Shown here: positions 15,301-26,500 of the stretch, piece after piece | Layout: every line of letters starts with the position of its first letter | Position numbering within the stretch: the stretch's first letter is position 1 | Assembly: GCA_028015205.1 (NCBI GenBank) | Contig: CM051510.1 | Location: 34,658,580 to 34,722,579 of the forward strand | DNA: 64,000 nt | Source of the DNA: Mytilisepta virgata | Taxonomy: Eukaryota; Mollusca; Bivalvia; Mytilida; Mytilidae | Direction of reading: 5' to 3' | Program-made: the position numbers and the translations under genes | Notes under the pieces: model-generated | Database searches by the model: none | The model's input: only the letters and a program-made list of their open reading frames with translations | What the model was told of the DNA's origin: nothing

Positions 15301-17503
15301 CATATATCCCCCTCTCAAGTACCATTCTCTCGAAATTTGTCGAAAGAAAAAACTAAGCCATTCGAGCCAAGAGTGTGGCTGAGACTAAGCAAAGAAAACC
15401 TGAAACGCAGTAGAAGCAATATATCAACCTGTTTGTTTAGATTTTGTCACCAATTTGTTATTTAATATAAAAATTTAGGCTTTTCGTACTCTATATAGCG
15501 GAATGTTTATCTCTGTTGATCTGGGTCCAGTTGTTCAAAAGTTAAATACAATTTTTGAGTTTCAAACGTCTTTCGTTATGCCTAAGGACGGAACATTTTC
15601 TGATGGGCTAATCCTATGATTTTGTGTGTATACGCAAAATTTTGTACAGAAATATTACTTAACAATCGAAATAATAGAAAGTGAAAAACGTGTTTAACTT
15701 TTGAACAATTGGGCCCACGTGTCTCCTAAATTTACCCCTAATCGGAAAGATTTACGCAAAAGACCAAAGGCTGAATTTAGAAATAGATCTATTTTAAACC
15801 TTATCCATATTAACATATATTAAACACAGATAAATTTTCCCACGACGTGTTACTTCACCTTTACTATTTCTTCCTATTAGCTACTAGTATTTGTAAATTT
15901 TAATTTTAAACGTGTTGGTGTATCCCTATTGACATGAGACCGTACATATGTAAAATTCTAATATTGATTCGAATTTAAAGTTTTTCGTACAAAAGTGAAA
16001 ATTTTTATATAACCAGCACTTAACATTACTTAAAAAATTCTCAGACCATGACTTGCGAAACGCTGAGTGCAGCAGTTAATACCAAATGTACCTTAAGATG
16101 TAATATAAGCTTCAAATTTGGTATGCTGTTTAGCAACGGATATACGGATAAAGGTGTTTTAATACAAAGGTGGTATTTTAATTGAATGTTTACCTTCGTG
16201 ATAAAAGTGAACACAAATTTAATTTAGCGGAAATAACAAGCCATTAGAAATTAACGAAGAATGTGTATATTGATTTTAAGTATGTGACTAAATTTGCACT
16301 AGATTTTATTACATAGTGTTTTATGTTTTATTATTTTTTTTATAGATATATCTGATGCAGTTAGTCTTACGGCTTAAAAATAGGTAGAAAAAAACACTTT
16401 GTTTAAACTGAAGTGACTGATATGAAAACAAAAGTTGTTTTGAAACTGCTGAATTTGTGCTTATTGTTGAACAAATACTGCAATTGTTTTAAGCATATAA
16501 ACAATCTGAATACTATTTTTCTGTCGTGCAAAATGATTTCCGTGGGATTTGAGAATGCGTGTCCCTTCTTATGAAATAGGTAAATAAGACTTGATCACCT
16601 TTCCCTTTACAAGTAAGAAATATATGTCTTTTTATAAGCAGAAATTATCTAGGTTTAACCGGATAATTAAATGACTTTGGGGGACTTGTCCTAATTTAAT
16701 GACATTTTAGTCAACCAGTAAATATTAGTTCTGCTTTTAAAATTCACAAACAGGACATTAGTTGATCACACAATTCTTCCGTAATGTTCTGATATGACAC
16801 TGAACTTGATTTCAGACTTATAACTGAGATGAAACACTCTAGCATAACTCAGTCCCAATATTTTTGGCATTTCAGCTTTAGTTTACTTTCGGTTAATATT
16901 ACCATCTTCCCTTTTTAATGTCTTTTGCTTTTTTGTTGTCGATGTGCTTCAGGAAATTATGAAGACTACTGAGAACAAAATAATTTACAAGTAAAATTTT
17001 GCTCAGTTTTGATATTTGTAAAACAAAACGTGTCACATATAAACATTTATATGTCATAGTTTCCGGAACATCTATTACTCAGGTATAAACAACAATTAAA
17101 TTTGATTGATTAGATGAGAAATGTGTAATATATTTATCATCGTTGTCCTAACCACGTCCATCTTCAAATATAGCTACCACATCTGTCGAGAAGATAAGAT
17201 AAATTGTTTGTTTGTCAGTTTTTCTCTAAGCTGACAATATAAACAAAATATCTCAATTATATTCAATTTCAGCCTGTTATTTGAATTCATTTATTTCCCA
17301 TATTTGATGTATAATTCATATATGTAAGCCTCCGGTTCAAAACCGTGTCAGTCATAATGATGTTATCATTCTTCAGCTATTTTCATAATTAGATAGTGGA
17401 GAGATTAAAAGGTCGTCAGGTATATATATGGACACCTTTTAGATTTTTTAACAAATTAAAATAAATGTCAAAGAAATACTTACGGCAATTTTCTGCCCGC
17501 CAT
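3374..17503 (-). CDS. EF-hand calcium-binding protein, three exons
   Basis: Model on the minus strand: exon 1 17484-17503 (20 nt, MAGRKL+), exon 2 8272-8475 (204 nt), exon 3 3374-3602 (229 nt), total 453 nt, 150 aa, stop TAG. All four splice sites are GT/AG (donors GTAAGT) and phases agree (2 then 2). Residues 53-64 (DKDYNGELSYWE) form a canonical EF-hand loop with D1, D3, N5, G6 and E12. Residues 87-98 (EKDGTGHVDFER) form a degenerate second loop with no acidic residue at position 12. A third, weaker loop-helix (EEKQIDLVKFINL) lies near the C terminus. Size and layout fit a small calmodulin/troponin-C-like sensor. Exons 2 and 3 are strongly supported. The tiny exon 1, 9 kb upstream, rests on splice signals, phase and a plausible ATG context only. 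Confidence 0.65.
3660..4115 (-). repeat. Dispersed repeat R1 with duplicated ends
   Basis: A block of about 60 bp (GCGTCGTATACAGCATAGTG ... TCTTTGGATTG) occurs at both ends, at about 3676-3739 and 4053-4111. The interior matches single copies at 51036-51415 and 20563-20790 in the opposite orientation. The shared end block suggests a roughly 375-bp unit that is partly tandem here rather than a true LTR element, and no coding sequence is present. Confidence 0.6.
4574..4660 (+). repeat. Short dispersed repeat R2, copy 1
   Basis: Contains the core 'gatgagtcgtaaatcgac' followed by 'tgcacatcttgtgca', each able to form a small hairpin (GTCG/CGAC and TGCAC/GTGCA). The same core recurs at about 19009, 45556, 52748 and 56325, with a diverged form at about 25745, always in the plus orientation. 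Confidence 0.65.
4787..4792. repeat. Left target-site duplication of palindrome 1
   Basis: GAAACC directly abuts the TATGGAA terminus and is repeated exactly at 7899-7904. Confidence 0.8.
4793..7898. mobile_element. Giant palindromic (foldback) DNA transposon 1, non-coding
   Basis: About 1.5-kb arms (roughly 4793-6303 and 6378-7898) are inverted copies around an axis near 6345, with a loop of about 75 bp. The ends read TATGGAAGGGAATTACC and its complement, and they are flanked by a perfect 6-bp duplication (GAAACC). The arms carry many small differences and indels, so this copy is older than the one at 58.4 kb. The inner arms hold a 'ttcgtccgtctgtctg' stretch like that in molluscan tandem-repeat elements. 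Short ORFs are translations of the repeat and no transposase was recognised. The same first seven bases and TSD length as the 58.4-kb element place both in one superfamily, possibly IS3EU. The element lies in intron 2 of the EF-hand gene. Confidence 0.85.
7899..7904. repeat. Right target-site duplication of palindrome 1
   Basis: GAAACC, identical to 4787-4792. Confidence 0.8.
8070..8235. repeat. Dispersed repeat R3, copy 2
   Basis: Shorter copy of the 2145-2480 repeat, with the 'gatgctataaaatgta', 'gtgaaattcctgaaa' and 'cggatataccc' blocks in the same order. Confidence 0.45.
8745..9120. mobile_element. Remnant of a tandem-unit element (two units of about 190 bp)
   Basis: Two diverged units share 'aaacagaaa..cccgacaatatg' and 'tttcatgagaatcatgcaag', then end in a 'ggacagatagacagata' tail. 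The layout resembles the Helentron-like elements at 42.9-50.0 kb. Boundaries are approximate. Confidence 0.45.
9121..13832. other. Long intron 1 of the EF-hand gene, nothing coding seen
   Basis: AT-rich. It holds a copy of dispersed repeat R4 ('gagcaaccatttgatattta' then a G-rich run) at about 9495-9650, a short TA microsatellite near 10990 and a poly-G run near 12962 that follows another R4-like 'gcaaccatttgat'. No exon with matching phase was found. Confidence 0.4.
13833..13942. mobile_element. Short hairpin MITE-like element
   Basis: The ends GCAGTCTTATTCACAAA and TTTGTGAATAAGGCTGC are inverted, and a TCTTAGACGAA-type block inside each arm extends the stem. It is about 110 bp long and non-coding. 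Confidence 0.55.
14107..14379. mobile_element. TTAA-flanked MITE, copy 1
   Basis: Terminal inverted repeats GGTGGTACCCAACAC and GTGTTAGGTACCACC are each bordered by TTAA (14103-14106 and 14380-14383). A second copy lies at 28711-28984 with the same 'gagttatctccctgtagtgtt' right subterminus. A TTAA target fits piggyBac or Kolobok-type elements; no coding capacity is present. Confidence 0.75.
14478..14942. mobile_element. Possible pogo/Tigger-like relic
   Basis: The left end CAGTAGAACCTCGATGGTTCGAA resembles pogo/Tigger termini. The right end, read in reverse (AGCTGGAACTCGGATCG), is a diverged match. Repeated TTCGAG/TTCGAA motifs lie inside. No intact transposase was seen, so the call rests on the termini only. 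Confidence 0.35.
15523..15716. mobile_element. MITE with long terminal inverted repeats
   Basis: The ends GGGTCCAGTTGTTCAAAAG and CTTTTGAACAATTGGGCCC are inverted and continue as GTTAAA/TTTAAC. It is about 194 bp long and non-coding. I could not define a target duplication. Confidence 0.6.
15717..17483. other. Intronic stretch, nothing recognised
   Basis: AT-rich sequence between the MITE and exon 1 of the EF-hand gene. No coding sequence or structured repeat was recognised. Confidence 0.35.
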
Positions 17504-18430
17504 GATGTAATATATTAACAAGAATTATAAATATGTTGTAAAATATTTGATGTCTACGTTCACATGTAAAATCCAGGTAACATTTGGTGGAAAATGAATA
17601 GGTTGTTGGTTGAATTAATATAGAAACTGTAGGAAACCAGTCAGTTATATTTTACTATAAAATAATGCGCATGGGCACTTTTAACAGTAGCACGCGACGG
17701 GTTTCAATGACGTCCGCGTTTCAAAGCACACCTGATTGATAAACTACCTGTTTGAGTCATACGTATCAGTACATGTACAAAGATCAATAAATTCTCCATT
17801 TACCTGTCGTTATAAACAAGATTAAGAATAACTATATTAGGTAATATTGATATTTTACGTAACGCAATGGAATTTAGTACGTAAATGTATGAATCAGGAA
17901 AATGTGGTGAAAGGACCGTAAAAACTAACGGTACAATGCCTTGATAGTGTGGGAAAGCAATTGCTTTGTAAATTACATTTCAGCAATATTTGTATAGTGG
18001 TTTACCTCCAAATGATGTTGTATTTTATATTCATTTGACGATTCGGAATCAATTTTAAAACACTTTATTCCCAAAATATCAGTTGTCTGATCTAAATAGG
18101 ACGAAATACAATGATACCGACTTTTCCATAAATTCTTCACCAACATTTTTAATTAACACAAGGTGGTTTCAGAGGAGAAGAGTTTTTAACGTAGATTTTA
18201 TGACGACGGACGTCTACTGATGGATAGAGCTCAAATTACTCTTTCAGCTAAAAAGATGAGTTCCTTCAGAACACCATTCTATTTTATGTATTTTGGAGTT
18301 AGGTTTTTATTGTAGACATTTTTGTTTATCTTAGTCACAAAGTTGTTTATGTGGAGTCATTAAGAGCTCATTGTGCAGTGTGGGCACATAAGCTTTTCTA
18401 TGATGTTTTTTTTTTTCATATTTACTAAAT
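17504..18430. other. 5' flank of the EF-hand gene
   Basis: This would hold the promoter and 5' UTR if the exon 1 call is right. No core promoter motif stands out from the AT-rich background. Confidence 0.3.
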
Positions 18431-18565
18431 TTGTTTGTTTAGTCGAGGTTTTACGCCGTTTTCAGAACATTTGGCTATTTCGCGGCGGCCAGTTTTTATT
18501 GGTGGGGAAAACCGGAGTGGAACAACGACCCTCCGTATGAAAATTGGCAATCCTTGTCAAGATCA
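18431..18565 (-). mobile_element. Truncated tRNA-Ser-derived SINE (tail part)
   Basis: Contains the family tail 'ttttacgccgttttcagaac' and 'ggctatttcgcggcggcc', shared with full copies at 25041-25312, 46567-48513 and 58338-61105. The tRNA-like head is missing. Confidence 0.7.
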
Positions 18566-18949
18566 AGTTTTACATTTACTGTTTTTGTTTAAAAGCTATG
18601 TTAGCTACATATAACAAGACTGGTTTATAGTGCAAAAAACGGCCAACAGTAATATGTATGAAAAGTCAAGTCCAAAGACCTAAAATAAAACTGAAAGCCG
18701 ATCATGTGGACAGCAAAGACTATAATCCAAAACTTTGAAAGCAGATTCAAATTCCAAAACAACCAAAAAGGATAAATCCCAAACCATCTATGGACAGACC
18801 TACCAAATGTTTGCATGACGGGGATATACTTTGTTGTAACAAAATTTAACATATTTATGACAATAAATTTTAAAGTATCATTATATATCTGTGTTCTTAG
18901 ATGGTTTTGGCATAACCACTTTTGGTCTTTTTGGCATTTTTGAATATGG

Positions 18950-19080
18950 TCTTCAACCTTTTGGATTTTTGTTTTGAACTTAAACATTTTGTTGACCTTG
19001 AGCACAAACGATGAGTCGTAAATTGACGAAATGTGCACATCTTGTGCATTAAAATTGGTATTAAAGAATTTAGTTTCAAA
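18950..19080 (+). repeat. Short dispersed repeat R2, copy 2
   Basis: Same core as 4574-4660, with 'gatgagtcgtaaattgac' then 'tgcacatcttgtgca'. It lies about 80 bp beyond the stop codon of esterase copy A. Confidence 0.65.
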
Positions 19081-19160
19081 GATATCAGAACTGAAAGTTA
19101 TGGAGATAACTGAAAATATATACACAGAAATAGTTCAATGATATTTTTATTCGACTTTTC

Positions 19161-22100
19161 TTAAAATTGTCCTAGAATCCTCCGTCTCATTTCATCAAGT
19201 GCCGTGATTTGAAATCCATAGTACGTTGCTAAAATAAAATTATTATCTTTGACTGAAAAAAGTTCCCCAGACATGATGATAGTTTTAAGCGACAATTTAG
19301 TAGACAGTGAAAAAAACTTTCGGTGGATGACAAAGCTTCTCTGATTGAAAGAAACATAAACGTGATTTTTTAATTCTTGGCAGTAACATACGAAGTTCTC
19401 CGGCCTATGGTGTGTACATTTCACAGTTCATTCCTGCTGCAGTGCATGTGATAAATACGAGTACTTCTCGGCACAGCGAGATTGCTGTCGCATTTACCTC
19501 TAAGACAGAGTTATGTTCAGTCTTTGTCAATTTCATAATGCCAAAGATTTTACGGTCGTCATCACAAATCGTCATCATAATAGACCGATACGAAGTTTCT
19601 ATATCACAAATGAAACTGATATATTAGTTAGATTTCATGTCCTTCTGGAATTAACACCTCACTGGCAATGTGACAGACCCTTAACGGAGAAGAACCCACT
19701 TATCCTTCCAGAGCACCTGGTGTCTCTCCTGGTGTTTAGCGAGAGGGCACATTTTTAGTGCTTAAGTTTCTGCGTTGTTTTGTTCTAATTCTGTTTAGTT
19801 TATCATATGTTTTTATTCATTTAGTTATACATGTATCCCTGTGGCATATGTTTGTTATGTTCCGTTCTCGTGCGTTTTTCTTGCCTTTGGATTTCGACCT
19901 TACTGATTTTTCCAACTGTTTTGTCGCTTCGGTATTCTTTTGCATACATCATTTCACCCATTCATTATGATTTGAGATTAAAAATGTTTGTCTTCTCATC
20001 AAGAATTCTCTTATCGTTACAACACCCCGGCATAAACAAATTCTATCTCTCTATTGCAACACGTCATATTAATATCATTTCCTGACTGATGAAGTTGCAC
20101 TATATGGCTAGTGGCTAATGCCTTACATTAAATGTAACTGCTTGTCCCTCTGCGCACTTGGGTTCATTTCTTAGCTTTATGAGTATTTGTGTTGTCCATA
20201 GTTTTAGTTTTTAAATGTTTTATTTATGTGCATTTGTGTCCTTATAATTTAAGTCTTCTGAATTGCTTCTGAAATATCCGCGTCAATTTTATTGAATATA
20301 ATTCGAATGACCACAAGGGAAGTTTTAAGACAAAACTTAAGTTACTCTGATCAATTTTCCAATAGTTGCTTTTCTTTTCTTCAGAGGCGGTATAACAGTT
20401 TTGCCTTTGGATGGCGTGTAAATGTCTTAAACTATATTTAAGTACATGTGTAAGTAAACATTATTTGAGCATTCCCTCAACAGTTCTTATTGTAAAGAGG
20501 TTTTAGGTTTGAATGTACTGTCCTAGTTTCTGTTCACTTATATATCCCTTTATAATAACAATCCGAATATACTAATATTAGATATAGTAAATTTATACTA
20601 TGCTGTATACGGCGCATTTCAAGGAGTTACATCTCATCAGCAGCATTAAAACCGAAACAATTGGAAGACCAAAAACCAAACTTATTTCAAACAAGAAGTA
20701 CTCATAACAAAAAATACCGAAATAGGAAGCCAAAATTCAGCTAAGGAGATCTACCATGTGCAATACAAGGAATGAACCTTGAAGTCTTTTGTATATGCTC
20801 ATTGTGTAGATATATGTACATTTTATGCTATCAACAGAACGGGCAAAACTTATTCAAAATATTTGGTGTAATTTATAGGATAAAAGAAACATTAACAAAA
20901 TTCGTAACCAACGAACAACAAGATTTTTACTGGACACAGTCCACTCTAAACAAAAACTCGATTTCACAATAATCAAACATTAAAGTAACGCAACAGATGA
21001 CTTCGCGCCGTAGGAAATCTTATTTGTCATTAGTTACGAAAATGTTTACATCTACTGTTTTGTTTTGGTTCAAAAGCCACATCAGCCATATATAACAATA
21101 CTGATATTATAGTGTAAAACACGACTAACCGTAATATGTTCCTGTGTAGCCCCACCAATCCCAGCAGCCACTAGGATTGGACAGAGTAGGAATAACTTGA
21201 GGATACACAATTATAATATCGTTTGCCTCTCCAACTTCATTATACCCAGCATATCTCACGTACTCATCGTCTATGTAATGCCTAAAATTCAGTTTTCTTT
21301 ACTAAAATTTTCAATATATTGTTCTGGTAAGTGGGTTAGAGGAAGAAAATGTGACCAAATATTTAATAAAACAACGAAAACATTTTTCAAGTTACATAAT
21401 ACCTTCATTATATTGTATATATTGCACTGAATGTGATAGGTTAAACACATTAACGCCATAACCAAAAGTCAAATTCACATTAACGCCATAACCAAAGGTC
21501 AAATTCATGACATATTACATTACACGCAACTAGCACCTTGGTTAATGCACGCTGGGTGTCCTGAGTCTACCCTCGGGTTTTTGGTGGGGTCCATGTTGTT
21601 CATATGTTTTTAGTTTTAATTGTAATGCATGTATTGTTTTGGACTTGTCTTCGTTATTCTCTGGAGTTTGTCAGTTGTTTCGATTTTTCCCTCCTTCGAA
21701 TATCCCTTTGATATTTCTTGACTTTACTTGGTAATATCACCGTTTTAATGAATTTAATTAGACGAAATTACCAGAGGTTTTTTTTTTAAAAATATTTTTA
21801 CTCTGTTTACTATTTTATATTAAGGCAATTTTCCTTAAACAATAGTTTAAAAATGCAAAATAATTTTTAGAAAAAATAATTTTGATATTGAAACTACAGA
21901 CCTCATGTTTATCTTAGCCTTACCTTCCCATCTGGCATCCATGTAATGCAATATGTAATTTACATTCTGCAAGTAGAAAAATAAATTTATGCAGGGAGCA
22001 GAACAACAAGATCGTTTCTATAACCATAAGAAAAGCATTTGAAGGGTTGCATAACATTATTGAAACCAAACACAACAACACAGAGCGACTAAGAGCACAT

Positions 22101-23517
22101 TCAACTCTTAAATTGGTTAAAAAGGTAAAGCCAAAAACATTCTAAAAAGAACAAAAGTTTATAAAAGGGGAGGTGCTCCTTAGTTATTATAAAATTAACA
22201 TTTTTATAAAAAAAAAAATTAAAGTATCAAGTCTCGAACGACTGATAGAAGTTTTTTTATGAAAGATTTCGATCTCGAGCACTGCTGATGGTCATGCAGT
22301 GCCTCAAATTTATTTCGGTATTTTGCGATATGTTTTACGGCTGTTGCTTATCCCTTATATCTGCATGTGTCAATCGTAGAATACACCAACTAACATGTAG
22401 CAGCATTTTGAATAAGAGGATTTAAACTGACTCAATATAGGGCCGCTAACATTTTGAATAAGAGGATTTAAACTGACTGAATATAGGGCCGCTAACATTT
22501 TGAATAAGAGGATTTAAACTGACTGAATATAGGGCCGCTAACATTTTGAATAAGATGATTTAAACTGACTTAATATAGGGGCGCTAACATTTCGAATTAG
22601 AGGATTTAAACCGACTGAATAAAGGGCCGCTAACATTTTGAATAAGATGATTTAAACTGACTGAATATAGGGCCGCTAACATTTTGAATAAGAGGAGTTT
22701 GCATAACTTGTTTCCGAATCCCCTATGAATAAATACGTTTAGACTAACATGCCCAATGTTCAAGGCTGTATACTTATCTCTTGTATTTTTTATTTTGTTT
22801 CGGGGTTGTTATCCATTGCCATGTAACTCATATCTCCTTACATTTTTCTCTCATCTTTGTCGTAAAGCAATGCAAAAGTTCTGTTTTGTGTTTGTCCTCT
22901 TTTTTAAATGCTTGTGAACAACTTCAAAGAGAGATTAATCTGATACATGTAATTGTGGCTAAGCTATTCTAAATTAGAAAAGAACACTTTATTCTTCCGT
23001 CTTCCGGGTGTACACGTCGAAATTGATTTTAAAGAGTGTTGAAGTACAGCCTGAATGCACATTTTCGCACTTACAAGATTAAATATTTCACAAAGGCTTC
23101 GCCTTCAACGGTTATGTATGCACATTGATCATTTTAAAAATAACTATTTCTTACTTATTTGTCTACTTAAACATCTTGAAGGAATATAAACATAACCAAT
23201 GCTATCAAAACTGTACAAAGCTGGTCCCAAAAGAGGGAAAAATTCTCCTTGGTCAAATGTCTTCAACTGTAAATATATTAACTAATAATTGTACCAAATG
23301 TATTAACAGGTTTAATTTGATATAGAATTCCTCGTATTTCAAAATAAATGATTGATATTTGATATCGAATTCCTCATATTTCAAAATAAAGGATTGATCC
23401 TCAGATACTTTGCATTCCTGAAAACTCTAAAAGGTTTAAATTCTACAAAGAAAAAATGACAATTCAAGTTGGGGACAATATTTTTGAAAATCATAATTTA
23501 GATGGTCGCAGAAACAA

Positions 23518-23562
<45 letters not shown>

Positions 23563-26500
23563 GCGACAGAAAATTAATTAATTTGAAAAACATGAGAAAA
23601 TATCTTACGCTAATTTCACAGTTTTATGTATGGAGAGAATAAAAACAGAAGCAGTTTCAGTGACCATAACAGATGCCAAACAATATTTCAACCTAGGCAT
23701 TCCTTGCACTTTCAACAAATATAGATAAGTTAAATCAATAATCTCTTATAGCCAAGTTTACTGGGGCCGATAACAAACCTCTCCTTAGCTCTTATGACCA
23801 AAGGGAGATAATCAATAATTACAGTTATCTCACCTCCTTGGTGATTTGGTTAAGGGAGATAACAAACTAACATTTCTCATTATTTACCTGCCCATGTAAC
23901 TGCATATCAGCCTGTGGTCTCTGAGTAATAAAAAAGTAAGGAATAAATCAAGAAGTCTAATTGTAAATAAACTATCTAATAATTATTTAAACTATTATAA
24001 ATTATTTTAAAGCGGTGTGTATTAAAATTCCACGGTAACGCTTCTCCTTTTTTGCTTATACAGTTATTTCAAATATTATAGCCTGTCTTGGAAAATGAAC
24101 AGCAGTGGGAGATTGATAATTAATGCAATTCATGTACAATTGTTTAATTATATCATTTGGAAAATTAATTATATGAAAATGTCATGATATGTAGTAAAAT
24201 CAATTACTTATTACATTTGAATTGGATTTCATTGAACACCGGAAAGACGATTGGCTGAAAATAATCACGTGGCTAAAATAAAGAATCTTTCATTCCTCAA
24301 TCAAATATTCAAATGATTAACCCTACAAAATAATTGAATACATGACTTTTAACTTAATTTTTTTGTTAATTTTAGTTCTAAGAAAGATTGCTTCTTTTAT
24401 ATATAACAGTTTCATAGGGCTGTAAATGCGTTCATTGTGCTCACATTTTTTAGCTTCATACAAAATGCTTCGATCAACGATTTAAAACCCAATGAGGCTG
24501 CAATGAGAAGCTTTCAATTCTTTTACAAAATCATCCCATGTGAATTTATCATATTCTAACTGCATTTTTATAACGTTATAAGTTTCAATTTGATTGTATT
24601 TTTTAGGGGGGGGGGCATTTTTTAGTCTAATCTAGCTGTATCAATAATTCTTTGTCCCCATTGCCTGTCACCCTGAATCACTACTGATTTTACATGCTTT
24701 ATTGAGGTGTAATAAAAAACTAGTATGTTTTTTTTTACATTTATGTAATCTTACCACCAGACCTCCATAGATCCAGTCCAATAAATCAAAAGCCGAGTTA
24801 TAATCACAGTCTTTCAGATAGTCAGTAAAGGAAAACTCGTCACATGGTCCGCCGTAGTTTTCAGTCGGCTGAAAATAGGTGCAGTACATTAATGAACGGG
24901 TTTGAAGCAAATGTATCAAACAATATTTCTAAAGATATCCATTATTTTAGTGATGTTCTGTTATGGTTTTACCATATAGTAGAAGTAAATACAAAAATGA
25001 AGCACATACTCCAGAACTTGTTCAGATAATATCATATTGTAATTGTGTTTGTTTGTTTAGTTGGGGTTTTACGCCGTTTTCAGAACATTTGGCTATTTCG
25101 CGGGGGCCAGTTTTTATCGGTGGAGGAAGCCGGGGTACCCAGGGGAACCACCGACATTTGTTAGGAAAATTAGCAATCCTTGTTCATTAAGATAGGAGTC
25201 GAACACTCCCCCACCACAGGTGAGATTCGAACTCACATCCCTCAGTGTTGACAGGCTAGTGATCATTAGTAGTCATGACGAACTATCTAGACCACTCGGC
25301 CACCAATGCCCCCATATTGTTGTGAAGTGTTAAATTAATTTTGGATTTTGTTACCAATTTTATTGCGGTATTAATAACATGAAAAAAATAATTCGTGTAT
25401 GTATATTTACCATGCAATGTTCTGCATTCAGGTTAAACACTGTTTTAATATTGGACGCTGACACATAGGAACTGTAATACTGTACTATATTTGGTCCATT
25501 TCCTACGGAAAAATAAGTTTAATATGTATTAATATCACTGAGTTTATACCTCTGATGGTAGACTTTAAATTCCCAGTTTATCTACAGTCCAGTGGCTAGA
25601 AATTCAATTCTAGCATGAAATTTTATGAAATGTAAGGATCCTTTCCCTTTATCCTGATTTTGCACACTTTTGAATTTAAATCTACTCTAAATTAGGGGTA
25701 TTTTTTGCTGGATTCCAACATTTTATGCCTTGAGCTCAAAACATGAGACTTAAATCGATGAAATTTTGCGCAAAAATTTGGTTTGAAAGAATATTTATTG
25801 TCATACTTTAATTCTGTTACTTGTTAGACCGCCTCGGTGGTCTCGTGGTAGCGTACTCGCCCCGAGTGCGGAAGGTCCGGGTTCGATCCCCGGCCGGGTC
25901 AAACCAAAGACATTAAAATTAGTATTTGCTGCTTCTCCGCCAAGCACGCGGCATCTAGGAGTAAAAGCAAAGACTGGTCGGCTCGGAGTCAGTATAATGT
26001 GTCAGAGTGAGGTGATATGTCTTCCTGCGGACAGTTACCTCGTGAGCTAGCACATTAAAAATCCGACTTAGCGTGTCGGCCTAGTACAAAGCAGGGGTCA
26101 CATTCATTGTCATATCAACATGTTCTCGTCCTGATATGCACCTGGTTGCCACTGGACGTTAAACAATAATTCATCCATCCATCTGTTACTTGTTACTACA
26201 TTCAAATACCATTTGCGTAACATATTGGTATTACACAATATATAAATACAGCATTGTATATGTAGGTTTGTATTTAAATTACACAGTTTTTTTTTTTTTT
26301 TTTTTTTTTGGAAACTGAGTTACACATAAATACCTGTGGTAGTGAAAAGGCATACAATTGGGATATTTCTGATTGAGAGGAAGATGGAAACGTGATGAAA
26401 AACTGTGAACCAGGACACCATACGAACTATCGTTGGATGTCGGTCCAACGGTTCCAGAATATAAAAATTAGGCAGGTAGCAGGACAATTACTTGAAACTG

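Noticed and set aside
18625..19125. 166-aa ORF on the minus strand
   Set aside because: It overlaps repeat R2, has no recognisable domain and looks like AT-rich chance coding.
25240..25312. tRNA-Ser gene on the minus strand
   Set aside because: It is the head of the SINE at 25041-25312, with the same tail in several copies.
25827..25900. tRNA gene
   Set aside because: Box A and B are present but the sequence continues into a conserved SINE body and tail with a 13-bp TSD.
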